A stretch of DNA of 64,000 nt from Trametopsis cervina (GCA_022385755.1 MU278366.1:248001-312000); one strand, 5' to 3'. Shown: positions 47,315-59,217, numbered from the stretch's first letter. A program made the numbers and translations. The notes: generated by a model not told the origin, from the sequence alone.

Positions 47315-48251
47315 TTAGCATCCCTTTGGTGTGCCGCTTGGGAGCAGCAGGTGGCGCTGCGCGGACGTTGGCCACCGGGTCCGAGGGACGACCGACCTCT
47401 GGTCCTCGTCGGATGTTACGGCGAGGTCTATTACTTCGCGGATGTTGGCCACCGGTATCGAGGGACGACCGACCTCTGGTGTTTGGTCCTCGTCAACGGT
47501 TGCGGTGAGGTCTATCACCTCGACGGTGGTAGGTCCTCTCAAGACAGTAGCTCGAAGTCGAAGCCGCGCCCATGACCCTGCATATCCATGTAGTCGACTG
47601 AGTATGTGGCGGTGCAGGTTGCATGAGTGAGCGGCGACCGACGGACTCCCGACCCTAATTCTGGGAGCGTGATAAAGTGGGTCGGTTTGGAGGACCGCGT
47701 TGGTCCTGGGGGATCATGGGTGGGTTGAGGAACCCATCGGTGTCCGCCAAACCCCATTATCTTCACACCGCACCAGACACCGCATCCACGCCCGCTCCAC
47801 ATAGGTGCGGTGCGGAGATGACCTGGTAGGAGTGCGCGCGCCGAACATGGGGGTGTACGGTGTGCAGAGCGGTCGGTAGTCCTGGGACCAGATCGGTGTG
47901 TGTACCACCCGTCGGGCAAAGGCGTTTGATGAGCCGGTCATCGTCGGGATTCGATGTCTTCTCGAGGCGATGCTGCGGCGTCATCATCGGGATTCGATGT
48001 CTCTTCAACGAGTCTGATACGGCTCGAGGGGGCGGGAGCACGAGTAGGAGGTCTCGGGGCCTGAGTAGTCGCCCACTCGTGCATTCGGTGTCCGGCGGTC
48101 ATGAGACTGTGAGGGGGTGGGTTAGTATGAGGGAGATGGAATGGAGGAGAGGGAGAGGGAAGGTGGAGTGCTTACCCGCTTGGGAGGAGATGAGAGAACG
48201 GCTGCGATCCGTGGTGGGTATGAGTTTGGGGTGCGAGGTGTGGATGATCAT
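47315..48251 (-). pseudogene. Orphan gene or remnant with duplicated VIDL motifs
   Basis: A TATATAAA box at about 48315 (minus) lies 65 bases upstream of an ATG at 48251 that reads MIIHTSHPKLIPTTDRSRSL before a GGGTAAGC donor. At the far end, 47542-47315, a frame codes for VEVIDLTATVDEDQ and EVIDLAVTSDEDQ. The middle part is open in several frames (for example 47941-47714) but I could not join the whole without a stop. The 5' end shares a GGATCGCAGCCGTTCTCTC stretch with the remnant at 46147. It may be a spliced gene I failed to resolve, or a broken one. Confidence 0.3.
47360..47527 (-). repeat. Two tandem ~80-bp units coding VIDL-acidic motifs
   Basis: Unit 1 codes for VIDLTATVDEDQ and unit 2 for VIDLAVTSDEDQ, each followed by a similar RSVVP/GRPSIP segment. 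Several base changes between units are silent (GTGATAGACCTC / GTAATAGACCTC), which suggests that the protein sequence was kept. The V-I-D-L plus acidic pattern is that of SUMO-interacting motifs. Confidence 0.6.
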
Positions 48252-48499
48252 GGTGGAGTTGTATGTCGCGGTGAGGCGGGGAGGTGGTGGGTGTCTGAGG
48301 TTCAGAATCCTGGGTTTATATACCTCGAGCTTGGCCGAGCAGAAGAATAGATGAGAGAAATTCCCACATGTCGATGGCCACTTCGTCTGCACGAGTCATA
48401 CCAGCGTGGATGACAATGAGCCAGATAGCTGGCTTGGAGCGATAGCTCCAGGGGCGGCCATGGAGGCGCGCCGCTACAACAAGCAGGCCATAGCATTCT

Positions 48500-49095
48500 G
48501 TAGAAATTGAGTCACAATGAGCGATGACGAATGCGGGCGGGACAAAAGAAATAGAGATACCATTTCTCGTTGAACGGGTGCGCCTGGCGTACTTGATCAC
48601 CTTGCTGGCAAGCTTGGCTAGCTAGCTCCAAGTCCCAGCGACCACGTGAACCAGAGCAATATTTGCATGAAGTCTGAGCTTTGCGCCCAAGGTTCGCTTG
48701 CCAGGACTTTCGAGCGGCAAGAGCGCAAGGCCAAAGCACCCTCCGCTGTTCACAAGACAACTCAACCACGATGATAGCAGTCTGTAATGACTCAATACAA
48801 TGAGCGATGACGAAATGAGGATTGAACAAAAGCAACAGAGATACCTTTTCTCTAGCTCTATCGGTGCCTCCGCGAGCGTACCTGATCACTTTGCTAACAA
48901 GCTTGCGTAGCCTCACGTCTCCGGTGACGTGAACTCGGGAACTTGGCAAGAGAGCAAGGGAGAGAGAGAGATGGTGACGAGCCATCTGAGCCTTGTATAC
49001 GATTCCGCTTCCAGCACTGCTGCGTGTAGCAAGAGCGCAAGGCCAAAGCACCCTCCATTTCTCGCAAGACAACTCAACCACGACGGTGCGCAAGT
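48500..49095 (-). repeat. ~300-bp imperfect tandem duplication
   Basis: CAATGAGCGATGACGAA occurs at 48515 and 48798; GAGCGCAAGGCCAAAGCACC occurs at 48721 and 49033. Each unit, read on the minus strand, has GTATCTC and, 60 bases on, a TNYTACAG, like an intron, next to a KL(A/V)SKVI(K/R)YAR segment. The unit at left continues to an open end at 48316. Part of an exon-intron pair therefore seems duplicated, but no complete gene emerges. Confidence 0.6.
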
Positions 49096-52000
49096 CGAAC
49101 CTTCGCACTCCACCACCCGCCCACGCTGCTTTGACCCCACACCAACACCAGTCAAAAGGTGGTATCACCGCCAAACCAAAACTCTCACAGGCAACTCAGA
49201 CAACCATCCATTCATCTCATTCATTCTCGACGCGCTCCCCACCGTACGAACCCCTCAAAATCTAACACATCCCCATATCTCTCCTCCTGCCCCTCCTGCC
49301 CCTGCCCCTCTTTCCCCTCGTCGTCCTCCCCCTCTGTCCCCTCCTGCCCCTGTTCCTCGGAGGAGGAGAAGGAGGAGGAGGCAGAGCGCATATCAACGAA
49401 CGCGGACATCAAATTCGACCCCGACCCCGGCGGGGAAAGAGGTGGGTAGGAGGGGGGCTGGGAGAGGTATCGTCCGTTTGCGTCGAGCTGTAGCGAGCGA
49501 ACGCGAACGTCAGCGTGAACTCGCGGGAAGACAAAGAGAGCAAGGAGAGGGGAGGGGGGAAGGAAGGGAAGGGACGAACCATATGCGACCGATCTGACAC
49601 CAGGTGCGCGAGGTATACGGACGCTGGGATCACTCTGAATGAGCTGCGGGGCGCGTTAGCGTCAGCGTCAGCGCACTCTGCGAGGATGGGGGAGGAGGAG
49701 GAGAAGACAAGTACCTGGTGTACCGTGAAGGGATGCCCGCCGGGAACGTGAGGCGTATGTATTCTGTATCGAGGCGCGTCAGCGTCGGTTCATTTCGTTC
49801 TCGCAAGTCGCGAGCAGCACATTGAACTCGAAGAAGAAAGAAGAACGACGCTACGCTACCGACTCCAGCATGATCCGCCTGCCTCCCTCGAGTTGCTCCC
49901 GGTGATTTCGATTGCGGCCGTCAAATTCACGTCGGCGAAGTGCCTGGCATTTCGATCGAGAGTCGGCATGAACAGGGACTCGCGTGCCGCCGTCGGCCGA
50001 ACGACGCGTCAAGCGAGAACCGAAGAGCAAGAACAGAAACAGTCGGAAAGCGGCAGGGAGAAAACAGGAGGAAAAAGAGAGAGGGAAAAACATAGGAACA
50101 AGGAAAGAGGAGAAAGATAGAGAACGCACGATCAAAAGTGCACGGCACGCCCACCCGGCTGTCCACATCATACACCCATGCCTCCCTCTCCTCCTCGCCG
50201 TTGGTAGACGGAGTGGGAGAGGGGAGGAGGACGAGAAAGACGTGATAATCCCATATGACGGGTGCGAGGGCGTGTTGGGCGGCAAGTTGGTGCCAGAGTG
50301 CGACCTGCGTGAGGCGTGCGTTAGCGCATTAGTTTAGCGGATAGGAATGAGGCAGGCAGGGCAGGAGAGGAATGGAGGATGGACGTATCCGATTCGTGAA
50401 ATGCATCAAATTCGAGGAGGGTAATCAAGATCGGCCCTCGTCAGATTCGTCAAATCCGAAACCGAAAACCGAAAAGCAAAGCTCGAGTTCGATTGGCTGC
50501 ACCGAGAAAGGAGGAAGACGGGTGAACGCGGCACCGTAAAGCAAAACTTGGAAGGTCACGCCCGATCTCGGTTTCGCGAAACGCGCCATCAAATTCATCA
50601 AAATCGGTGTTCGTCAAAATCAAAAAAAAAAAAAACGGAAATCAGGCAGGGCAGGCAACAACATGCCGGACGCAAAATGTCAGCGAAGAACCAATCAGTG
50701 TGTGTGGCAGGGCGGGTGCAAAAGCGCATGTATGCGGGTGCGGACGGACGTGCCGGAGCATGAGATTGGAGGGGAAAACATATGATTGGAGGGGAGAACA
50801 TATCTCTCTCGTCGAAAAACAAACACGCGAGCAAAACATATCTCTCGAAAAACACGAGGAAACGAGGGAAGTAACATATGCTCCCAGTGCGCTTCCGGAG
50901 GAGGCTCGTCGCGATTGGTATGTGGTCGTATGTTTTGCCGGACCGGGAGGAACACGGCAGGCTGCATACGGAACGTGAAAGATACGCGGAAGATACGAAG
51001 ATGGAGCATCGCAGACGGAGCATGGAAGAAGTGAAGGAAGAAGTGAAGAGGGTCGGCGTCCGACGCTCCGAGGCGTAGCCTCAAAGAAGACCGAAACACA
51101 TGTGCGTCCTCCGAAGGACGCACCGATCCCGAATCCAGAACATACAGGCGAGGAAACGCGAGCACAAGCACGCAGAGATGAGTCGGCGTAGCACCAAAGA
51201 AGCGAATGAAGACCGAAACGCATGTGCGTCCTCCGATCCCGAGTCCAGAGCAGAGCCGAGGAAACGCGAGCGTCGAGGCGGCGTAGCCTCGAAGAAGGAA
51301 GCGCAGAAACACATGGACGCTCGCGTGCGCGTCCACCCGCACACAAACTCGAAAACACACCATACAAACACCATCGAGAGACGAAGAACGCACCATCCGT
51401 CCCCCATTAGAAACAACCACCACATACGCGTCCCACCCCCACCACCCCTCCTCCTCCTCCTCCTCCGCAGCGTTTGCATTTACGTTTGCGTTTGCATGTG
51501 CATTTGCGTTTGAGAGGAGGGCGTTTGAGAGGAGGGCGCGCGCGAGGAGGAAGACGTTCTCTTCGCAGAAGCAGGGGGTGTATGGGAGGGCTTTGGGGAG
51601 TGGTGGGGGATGCATTTGCGCGTTAGAAGATAGTTTGGGATGATTGAAGGTGTTACAACAGTTTGAGGTAGAGTACCAGTTTGAGAGAGGATGTCGGCGT
51701 AGAGCGCAATGATAAGAACGACGATCCGTCTTCTGCAGTACTGTAGTCAGTGTATCTTGAGAGAGTACCAGGAAGAGATGAGTGATAAGAGCGACGATCC
51801 CTTCGTCTTCTGCTAGCCTATTCTCCTGTGACTCTGCGCTGGTGCTGGTAACGGAGAGACGTCAGTCCCAGTAAGCGCAACGACGATCGCACAGCGCACA
51901 GCACAGCACTATTTCAGACGTCAGTCAGCAGCTGGCGTCTGAAGGATCGTCGCATCTATTCTGTACAGTACGTTACCCAGATATCGCGTATCAGCCAGCC

Positions 52001-52843
52001 AGCACAGCGCGCGGAGATGGCCTTGCGAAAGGAAACTTGGCGCGCAGCGCATCGCAGCGCACTGTTAGACGTAAAGATAGAGATACACTCACCTTCTGCG
52101 AGATGTGCGGATTAGAGGTGGGATGTGCGGATATGAACGTACGATGAGCTGAGTGTGAGATCGGACGAGCACGCGATAGGATGCAGTGAGGGGTATGCGA
52201 GTGTGGGTATTGTGATTGCCCAAACAAAGAGCTGTAGAGTGCGCTACCTACGGCTATGGACAGCTGGGGCTGTATGCGTGCTACCGAACGTGACGCGGTA
52301 GCTAGGGGTGTGCGTGCTACTGAGCAGGGCATGCGAGGGACAATAGAATGGGATGAGGGGATGATCGATGAGCGAGCGTGTGCGAGTAATGGGAGAGTGG
52401 AATGGGAATGGGGGAGGATGAGATAACTTTTGGTACATGAGCGAAAGCAGCGAGCATGGAGGATGTAGTGCAGAGTCCATGCGGACACGATGAGATGATG
52501 ACCGAGTGACCGAAACCGAAACCGAATGAGACACAGAGCCTAGGGCCTAGACAGCGAGGGGTGGTTAGTACGATGAGGAAGAGGGGAGTGGGTGGAGTTG
52601 GGGTACTCACTCGACCAGACAGACCAGACCAGAGAAAGGGTATTGGATCCACGATACGAGATGAGATGAATGATAACCAGAGAAAATGAGATTGGGGTGC
52701 GCCCCACTGTGACGTTGTCGCCTCCACCCAACGATACTCGCTTGCTTGAGCGTGTGAGATTATTGTGTTGGTGAATGGGTGGGCAAGGGGGCGAGGGTAG
52801 TGGGTGGAAAGTGGACAGTGCAGGGAGAGGATGGAGAGGGAAA
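49096..52843. other. Gene-poor, low-complexity interval
   Basis: It has C/T-rich and G/A-rich tracts (49260-49390, 49520-49580, 50180-50250, 51420-51470), a short A tract at 50624, small tandem repeats and many long but featureless open frames caused by the low-complexity composition. I find no supported gene. Confidence 0.5.
51072..51330. repeat. ~95-115-bp tandem repeat, about 2.5 units
   Basis: Units start with GGCGTAGC at 51072, 51185 and 51280, and share GACCGAAACNCATGTGCGTC, CGATCCCGA and GAGGAAACGCGAG. The copies are diverged. Open frames across it simply repeat the unit and show no domain. Confidence 0.65.
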
Positions 52844-53236
52844 TCAACGCCGAACAGCAAGGTCAATAGACCACGTCTGCTTATTCGCCATCGCATCCTG
52901 CACCTTCTTCTTCAACAAGATATCGTCCAGGTCAGGGGACGACCTATCCGGGCGGAACGGCACGAACACCGGCTGCATCCCTCCTCCCATCCCTCCTCCC
53001 CCCATTCCTCCTCCTGCCATTTTGCGTTTCGGCGTTGGCGCATGTATATGAGAGTGTTGGTGGGAGTGGGAGTGGGAGGAAGGGGAGAGGGAGGAGGAGG
53101 GGGACAAGGATGCGGGGGAGGGCATTGGGTGGTGTGGGTATTGGGAGGGGGGTGTCGGGGTTGGGAGGAGGCCGGAGGTGTTTGTGAAGGGGTGGATGGC
53201 GAGCGGGTCGAAGGAGGCGAGGGCGGCGTGCGACAT
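52844..53236 (-). CDS. Small conserved-looking hypothetical protein
   Basis: The single 130-residue frame starts MSHAALASFDPLAIHPFTNT and passes through a Ser/Pro/His-rich middle and a Gly/Met stretch (GGGMGGGGMGGGM). It ends with a compact charged segment, FVPFRPDRSSPDLDDILLKK, then KVQDAMANKQTWSIDLAVRR. That last part has the look of a conserved short motif. A TATTTAAG box lies about 145 bases upstream. No catalytic feature, signal peptide or membrane span is visible; the function is unknown. A C-terminal intron is possible. Confidence 0.5.
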   Translation of the reverse strand: MSHAALASFDPLAIHPFTNTSGLLPTPTPPSQYPHHPMPSPASLSPSSSLSPSSHSHSHQHSHIHAPTPKRKMAGGGMGGGGMGGGMQPVFVPFRPDRSSPDLDDILLKKKVQDAMANKQTWSIDLAVRR

Positions 53237-54907
53237 CCTGCGATATTCTTTAGCGTGAGCTTCTGCTTTAGCTTTGTCTTTGGGTTTAGCTGAGCTGCGT
53301 AGGAGTAGGCTGTTGGTGTGGTAGGAGCAGCGGGGAGCAGTTGAGCGACCACCTCTCCCTCCTCCAGCCGCTTAAATACTCCCTCCCCTTTGCCTCTCTC
53401 CCCTCTTCCCTCTTCACATCACATTCACTCGCCGCACCCAATTGAGTTCCAGAATGAATTCACAGCAAAAGCAAGCGTCCAACGATCGGAAATCGGGCCC
53501 CGGCAAAACACCGCATCACGCACCCGATCTCCAGATCGCATCTTGTCTTGTCCCCCATCCCTGCCTGTCCTCCCATCGCTGCCCTCTTCCCTCCTTTCCT
53601 TCCCACCCTGCCCGGGAGCGCTGGGTGACAGAGAGAGAAGGGGAAGCGCTTAGAGGGAAGGGGAGAGATGGAAGGCAAGGGAGGGTTTCTCCTATCCGGC
53701 CGAATGGATTCTCCCCTGTTTGTCCGTCCGTCCGTCCCCCAGTCTTCCCCGCACTCGCCCCCTTCCCGTCCCTCCCTGCCCTCTCTCGCCTTGTTTGTGA
53801 GAAGCGGGCACTCCTCGCGCTTTCTTCTGCAGCCAAGCCTTATGGCGGACACATCAGATTTTGGAATATTGAGGAGACGGCACGCATAATTAACGACATC
53901 GCATCTGCATGGGCGACAGCACCCGCTGGTTCCTCTGATACAGTATGCACGCGAGCTGCGAGCTGCTCGACCTCGGGAGGGAGGAGGTCTGTGCGGTACA
54001 GATCGTAATGCGCGCGTGACCCTATCAAATTCGTCCTCACCAAGACGCATCCAATTCGTCCTCACCACCCATCCAATTCGTCCTCGATCGCCACGCCGGA
54101 CGTTACGCCCTGCCTCTGATAGGACACACACAAAGAGAGCTTCCCCGCACCCGCACCCCGCGTGCGGCGGGGAAAATCGAACATCGAAATCGGACCTGAA
54201 CGTCTGACGGGCGGGCGGGAGCTTTAGTGCGTTTGTTTTTCGTTTTTTGTTGGGTTGCGCCCTGGCTGGTCTGCATGCGTTGTTTGTCCGAGTGGTTGGC
54301 TGGGCAGAGAGGGCAGGGAGGGATCGTGCGGGCCCGGAAGGAACTGGACCTACAGACATGCTAAGAGCTCACGCGTCGTCTGTACCACCCACTCACGCTC
54401 TTGCACACAAGGGAGTGTGATTTCGGGAACTCGTCGACCCGCTCGCGCTGCCCTGACACACCGTATGCGCGACCACCATCCTGCGCGAACACGACCGACC
54501 ACGCGTACGAACACGCCAGGGTCTCTCTTCTAACAGATTCTGATGCCTAGCGTTCGCACCCTCGGGTAGTGCCCAGCGTTCACCCTCGGGCTCGGTGCAT
54601 GCCACGTATTCAGGACATACGGGTACGGATAGACGGAGTCATATTTCCTCGGTGCGTCCTTGGACTTTCGGGGAGATGTACCTGGCTATCCAGGGGAGAC
54701 TGCAGCATCGGACCATTTTGTTATCCATGTTTCCTTTCATCCGTCTAGTCATCCATCCGTTTGCGATGTTGTATAGAAGGAAGTCTGCAAAGCGGACAAA
54801 CGAGCAAGCAAGGCTCGCCACATCAAACACGACACGACCTCTCCTGTGAGGTGCAGTGTGATTGTTGCATGAAGCGCTACTGTGCGACGCTGTTGTGGGG
54901 AAGAGGA
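53237..54907. other. Intergenic, no gene recognised
   Basis: It includes the promoter of the gene at 53236, long C/T and G/A tracts at 53560-53790, and the phrase CCAATTCGTCCTC, which recurs in full or in part around 54030-54085. No gene is supported. Confidence 0.45.
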
Positions 54908-55670
54908 CGGACGGATCTACATACTGTACAGGGTGCGTTTCGTTTCGTTTCGTTATGTTATCTGAACACGTACAGTGAACGTTGTCGATGTACGTGTCGT
55001 ACGTACTGGACGCGCTTCTTTCCGAGTCGTGAACGTTGTGGCGGTCGTCTTACCACGTTCAATACCAGTACGGACGGATCTCTAGCTGGGTACATTATGT
55101 TGTGATATGTTATCTGAATGCGTCGAGCGAGGCATTTTGTCGGTGTACGTACGTGCTTCCTTCGTACGTGCAATACGCGGATGTTGTGGAATCGACTTAC
55201 CGCGTTACTCTGTGTCCTAAGTGAACACGGACGGATCTCCAGGGTGCGTTCTGATATGTTACGCTATGTTATCTGAACGCGTAGAGTGAGACATTTTGTT
55301 GATGTACGTACGCGCCTCCTCCTTTCGTACAGGTTCTTTCCGCGTACGTTGAATAACCGCGTTACGAAACTTTTCTACGCGTGTGCGAGCTAGGAAGTGA
55401 TGACGGTCGGATCTATAGTATGTTATCTACAGTCTGAATGGTAGGTGAGGCATTTCTTAATGTACGTACTGTACTACGATACGTACGAGCTTCTTTCCGT
55501 TGTGGCGTTACGATACTGTACTCTACGCGGCAAGCTGTTCTCTACGCAAGAAGACGGTCGGATCTACATTTGTTATCTGCTCTATTTACGTTGGGTGAGG
55601 CATTTCTTTGTGCACGTACCGTGCAGAGGCTTCTATCGTACGTACACTTGCGAAGAGGATACGCGGTCTG
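54908..55670. repeat. ~150-175-bp diverged tandem array, five units
   Basis: Units begin ACGG(A/T)CGGATCT at about 54909, 55070, 55227, 55403 and 55553. Each then has TGTTATCTG, an AACRCGT-like word, GAGGCATTT or similar, and a cluster of GTACGTAC words. The period varies from 150 to 175. GTAC/CGTACG density is very high. No protein is coded. Confidence 0.7.
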
Positions 55671-56319
55671 GGGATCTCGTGACCTCCGAGTTGGAAACAC
55701 ACGAACGAAATACGAATGGCGATTTTGCCTCTGTCTGTCTCTGTCTCCTCAATACGCGCTCCTATTTCGCACTGCACACTCCCAATCGCACTGACTCACG
55801 CTTGCATTCGTGTATGCACCCGAACAGAACCAGACCTTATCTCACCACCCCTCCAGCCTTGGCAGTGGAGCGCGTCCTCCCAGCAGTGGCGCAGCGTACA
55901 TCCTAAAGCCGGGTCCATCAAATTAGAGTATAGACTTGTACGCTACCGTACTGTATACAATAAATTGATTGGAGAACTGCAGATTGGATTGGAGTAGGCG
56001 GGAGTGGAAGTGGAAGTGGGAGTGCTCCTCTTTCCTATTGCATTCTGGATGGGTGATCGATGCTCTGTCTGGGTTGTAGGGTGAGTGAGCAAGGGATGGA
56101 GTAGCACCTCCACACCCTCAGAGTCATTCGAGGGTCTCGGCGTGTTCTGAGCTCCTTCGCTTGCTTGCATGCTCGAACCCCAGGGTGCGCCAAGGTGCAC
56201 TAGCGCGTTGAGATATGAAGCAACAGGGAAGAGATGTTACATTACACCACTCGCAGAGCGTCCATTACACAATCCGCTCCGATATCCCACCCAAACCCTC
56301 GACGCGGGGAAGAGATGTG
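55671..56319. other. Intergenic, no gene recognised
   Basis: No gene is seen between the two repeat regions. Confidence 0.4.
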
Positions 56320-57680
56320 TGGATGGCCTTATTACCCCGCACACGTAAACATCTCCCCATGCGCCGTTAACCGCGTCCCCGCACTTCGTGGCTTCGCGAT
56401 GTGGGGTTTCGTACCGTAGTCGCCGGACGGTGATGGGTTTACGTCTGGCAGGCGTGTGAGGGTGATAGATATGGTTTTGTGGTCTCATGTCGGGCTGGCA
56501 GTGCGATGGGTAGGTTGTAACATTCAGGTTGATAGGTACGTAACGAGGAGACGTAAACTGGCCTGCGCGTGCGTGTGTTCGTCTCTCTGCACACCAAGTC
56601 GCTTACTCGAACTACGAGGCGGACGTCATACATCCATTCCAATATACAGAGCAACGCATAGAGAAACAGAAAGGTGATTACCCCGCAAACGTAACCGTCA
56701 CCGTCCCCGCACTTCGTCGCTTCGCGGCATTATCACTCTGTGGGGTTGCATTGGGAGGTTCGTACCGACTTCGCCGGAGGGTGAAGGACTATGTCAAATA
56801 AACGTTCAAGCGTGCGAGGAAGATAGCTAGTTCTGTTCCGATCTAGCGTTGTGGCTGGAAACGGGACAGTGCGGACGCGCTGTACGTAAGACGGAAGTTC
56901 AGACGTAACTCGACCTGCGTGATGTACCGTGCGCCCAAACAAAGTGCAGACAAACCCGCGGAGCGAGCAGAGATCAGCGCGCTCGTCCTACGTATGAATG
57001 AGTAAACCTTGAACCGCACATCGCGTCCCGATATGAAAGCCCACGACACTCCGTTCGAATGCGGAAACTTTATATCGGAGCGGGATGTGCGACGCGCAGA
57101 ACAGAGTAGAGCAGTGAAGAACATGATAGAACGGAACAGAGCAGCGATGGATGAATGGTTGGCAGGGTGATTACCCCGCACGGAATCCGCGAAGCCACGG
57201 TGAAGAGAATCGAAGTGTGGGGTTGGACGCGGTTCGTACCGTGGATGCCGAGCTGTGATGGGTTTACGTCGTGTACTGACACGGTTAGTTGTACAAACGT
57301 ACGATGTAAAGGTATCTGGGGAAGGTAGCTGAGCTTTATTACTCACGCTGTCGAGTTTGATCCCGTGTCTGGCTTTGTGTTTCGAGAGTGAGGTGAACGG
57401 GTTGCGGTGCTTCGGTACGTAGGCTTTGCTTAAGACGTAATAAACGACCAGAGCACGCGCGTCTCTGTGAGGTATTTCCAGCACGGTCGTTTGCTTGACA
57501 AACTCTAGAGCGTCAGCCACACATCCGTTCCGATATGAGACAGCACAGAAAAGAACATGCAGCTTACCCCGTACCCCGCACTTCGTAGCTTCGGAAGTTC
57601 GCGAGTCGTACCGTGTTCGCCGGACGCCGTTGCTGGGAAATACAGTGATGTGCAAGCTGTGTCAGATAAACGTACAAGCG
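56320..57680. repeat. Four dispersed copies of a ~130-bp repeat
   Basis: Copies start TTACCCCGCA or TTACCCCGTA at about 56328, 56678, 57168 and 57563. They share CCGCACTTCGTNGCTTCG (missing in the third), GTGGGGTT, TTCGTACCG and CGCCGGANGGTGATGGG, then a GTCAGATAAACGT or GGGTTTACGTC ending. The spacing is 350-490 bases. The short inner arms CGCACTTCG... could form hairpins. Copies are diverged, as in an old element family or decayed tandem duplication. Confidence 0.6.
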
Positions 57681-59217
57681 TGCGAGGAAGATGGGTTGGA
57701 CGGACGGGGTGTACGTAACGAGTTTCGGAGGTGACCCGACCTATCTGCTTGCGTCCGTATGCGATGTGCCGTATACGATTGTTTTTGCGAAGGAAAGAGG
57801 AATTCGACACCGCGGACCAATGATACCCGTCGACATACTTTCTGCTCGTCTTTCGCTCATGCTCTTGTCCTCTCGCATACGTTGCGGACCGACCCGCTGG
57901 AGCACGGGGCGGCGCGCGTACGTAAGTGGGAGGACACCAGCACAATTGAAAGACGGGACGAGCGTGTGCGCGGATAGCTTGGATGTGCCCTGAATGTCAG
58001 AAACGCGACGCTTCTCCCGCACCCTGGGAGGACATGTTCCTCGCGTCTCTGTTCCTCTGGCAACCCCGCACCAGAGAACCGGGCAGCAGCAATCGACAGT
58101 CCCCGTCAACAGTTCGTTCGGCAGCGAATTGAATGGGTGTATCGGCGGTTCGGACGAACTGGAATCACGAAAGGGAGGGCACGCGGGGACGCGGGCGTGT
58201 TCACGTGAGCGGGCGTGGGAGGTAGGCGTACCGGTCTTCCGAGGGTCAGAAAAGAAGGTGGGTGGTTTCGAGTGGTTTCGAGGACGATGTGTGTGCTGCG
58301 TTGTTGGATTTTGCATTGTGGGGGATTTACCCTTCTTTTTCTGCGTTCTGTTCTGTTCGAGGGTGATGAGAGCGCGAGTCCCCTGGACGCGGACCGAGTG
58401 GCGAGCTGGCGACGCAACGAGGGTTCTGAATTCGTACGCACTTGTGCATTACAGTCAGCCATCGCTAGCAAAGTCCGGTCACAGAAGCATCCACCTGGAA
58501 ATGGAGGATGCCCAGGGACGCACAGCGAAGCGCGATTCGGAACGGAGGGAGGGCGTTCATGTACCCCGTGGGGCGTTGAATTTGTAAAGAACGCAAACGT
58601 CAGACAAGCGCAAGCGCGTCAGGGCAGTCATGACCAGCGGCGGAATCGGTATTGGCGAACTGCACAAGACTCGGAAGTCGCGGTGTGCCTCCTGAATTCG
58701 AAAATCGCCATTCGGGATTCCCGAGTCGTCGATGGTTTAGATCGCTAGCGCCGGGCCGCCTGGGCGTATGTTTTATGTATTTGTTTTTCTGGGAGGTCGG
58801 GTGACTTGTCGGTGGGAGAATATATGGTTAGGAGAGTTGCGATGGGCTTGATGTTGTGGGGAGGTCGGACGGAGGGATCGATGTGCGCGATGATGTCTGA
58901 GGGATTAGGCTGCAGTTGCACATCATGGTAAGGACGAACCCGGGGAGCGCACGTGAGCACGTGTACGTCGCCTGCTATATCGGGCACGCGGTGCTATAAA
59001 CGCTCAATGTCCGACCACGTGGAACATGCCAATCACCAGTTTTTGCAGGCGCCTGTTGTGCGAGATCGAGTTTTGCTCTGTGCACTTGAGTTTTGCCACA
59101 GTTCCCTCCACTAACGCTTTGCTCGCTAATTGACGAGTTTAGGAGGGCTAGACTAAGAAGGAAGGAGTGTCCAAACTAGGAAGAAGGAAAGAGGAAATAC
59201 AGAGAGAGAAGGAGAAT
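57681..59217. other. Intergenic, POL5 upstream side
   Basis: No supported gene. A minus-strand frame at 58987-58745 (80 codons) has a good residue mix but no ATG. The last 60 bases before 59218 are A/G-rich. Confidence 0.4.

Noticed and set aside
50642..51615. Overlapping minus-strand frames of 241 and 306 residues rich in Phe, Arg and Ser
   Set aside because: They are kept open by low-complexity and tandem-repeat DNA (51072-51330); the protein only mirrors the DNA repeat and has no domain.
53460..54359. 299-residue Arg/Gly-rich minus-strand frame
   Set aside because: It depends on C/T- and G/A-rich tracts with few stops; no motif, no promoter, no splice signals that improve it.
56843..57655. 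270-residue minus-strand frame
   Set aside because: It passes through two copies of the 130-bp repeat and shows RRKPIT-type repeats copied from DNA; not supported as a protein.
58745..58987. 80-codon minus-strand frame upstream of POL5
   Set aside because: Residue mix is protein-like, but it starts at GTG, has no ATG and no visible upstream exon; kept only as a note.
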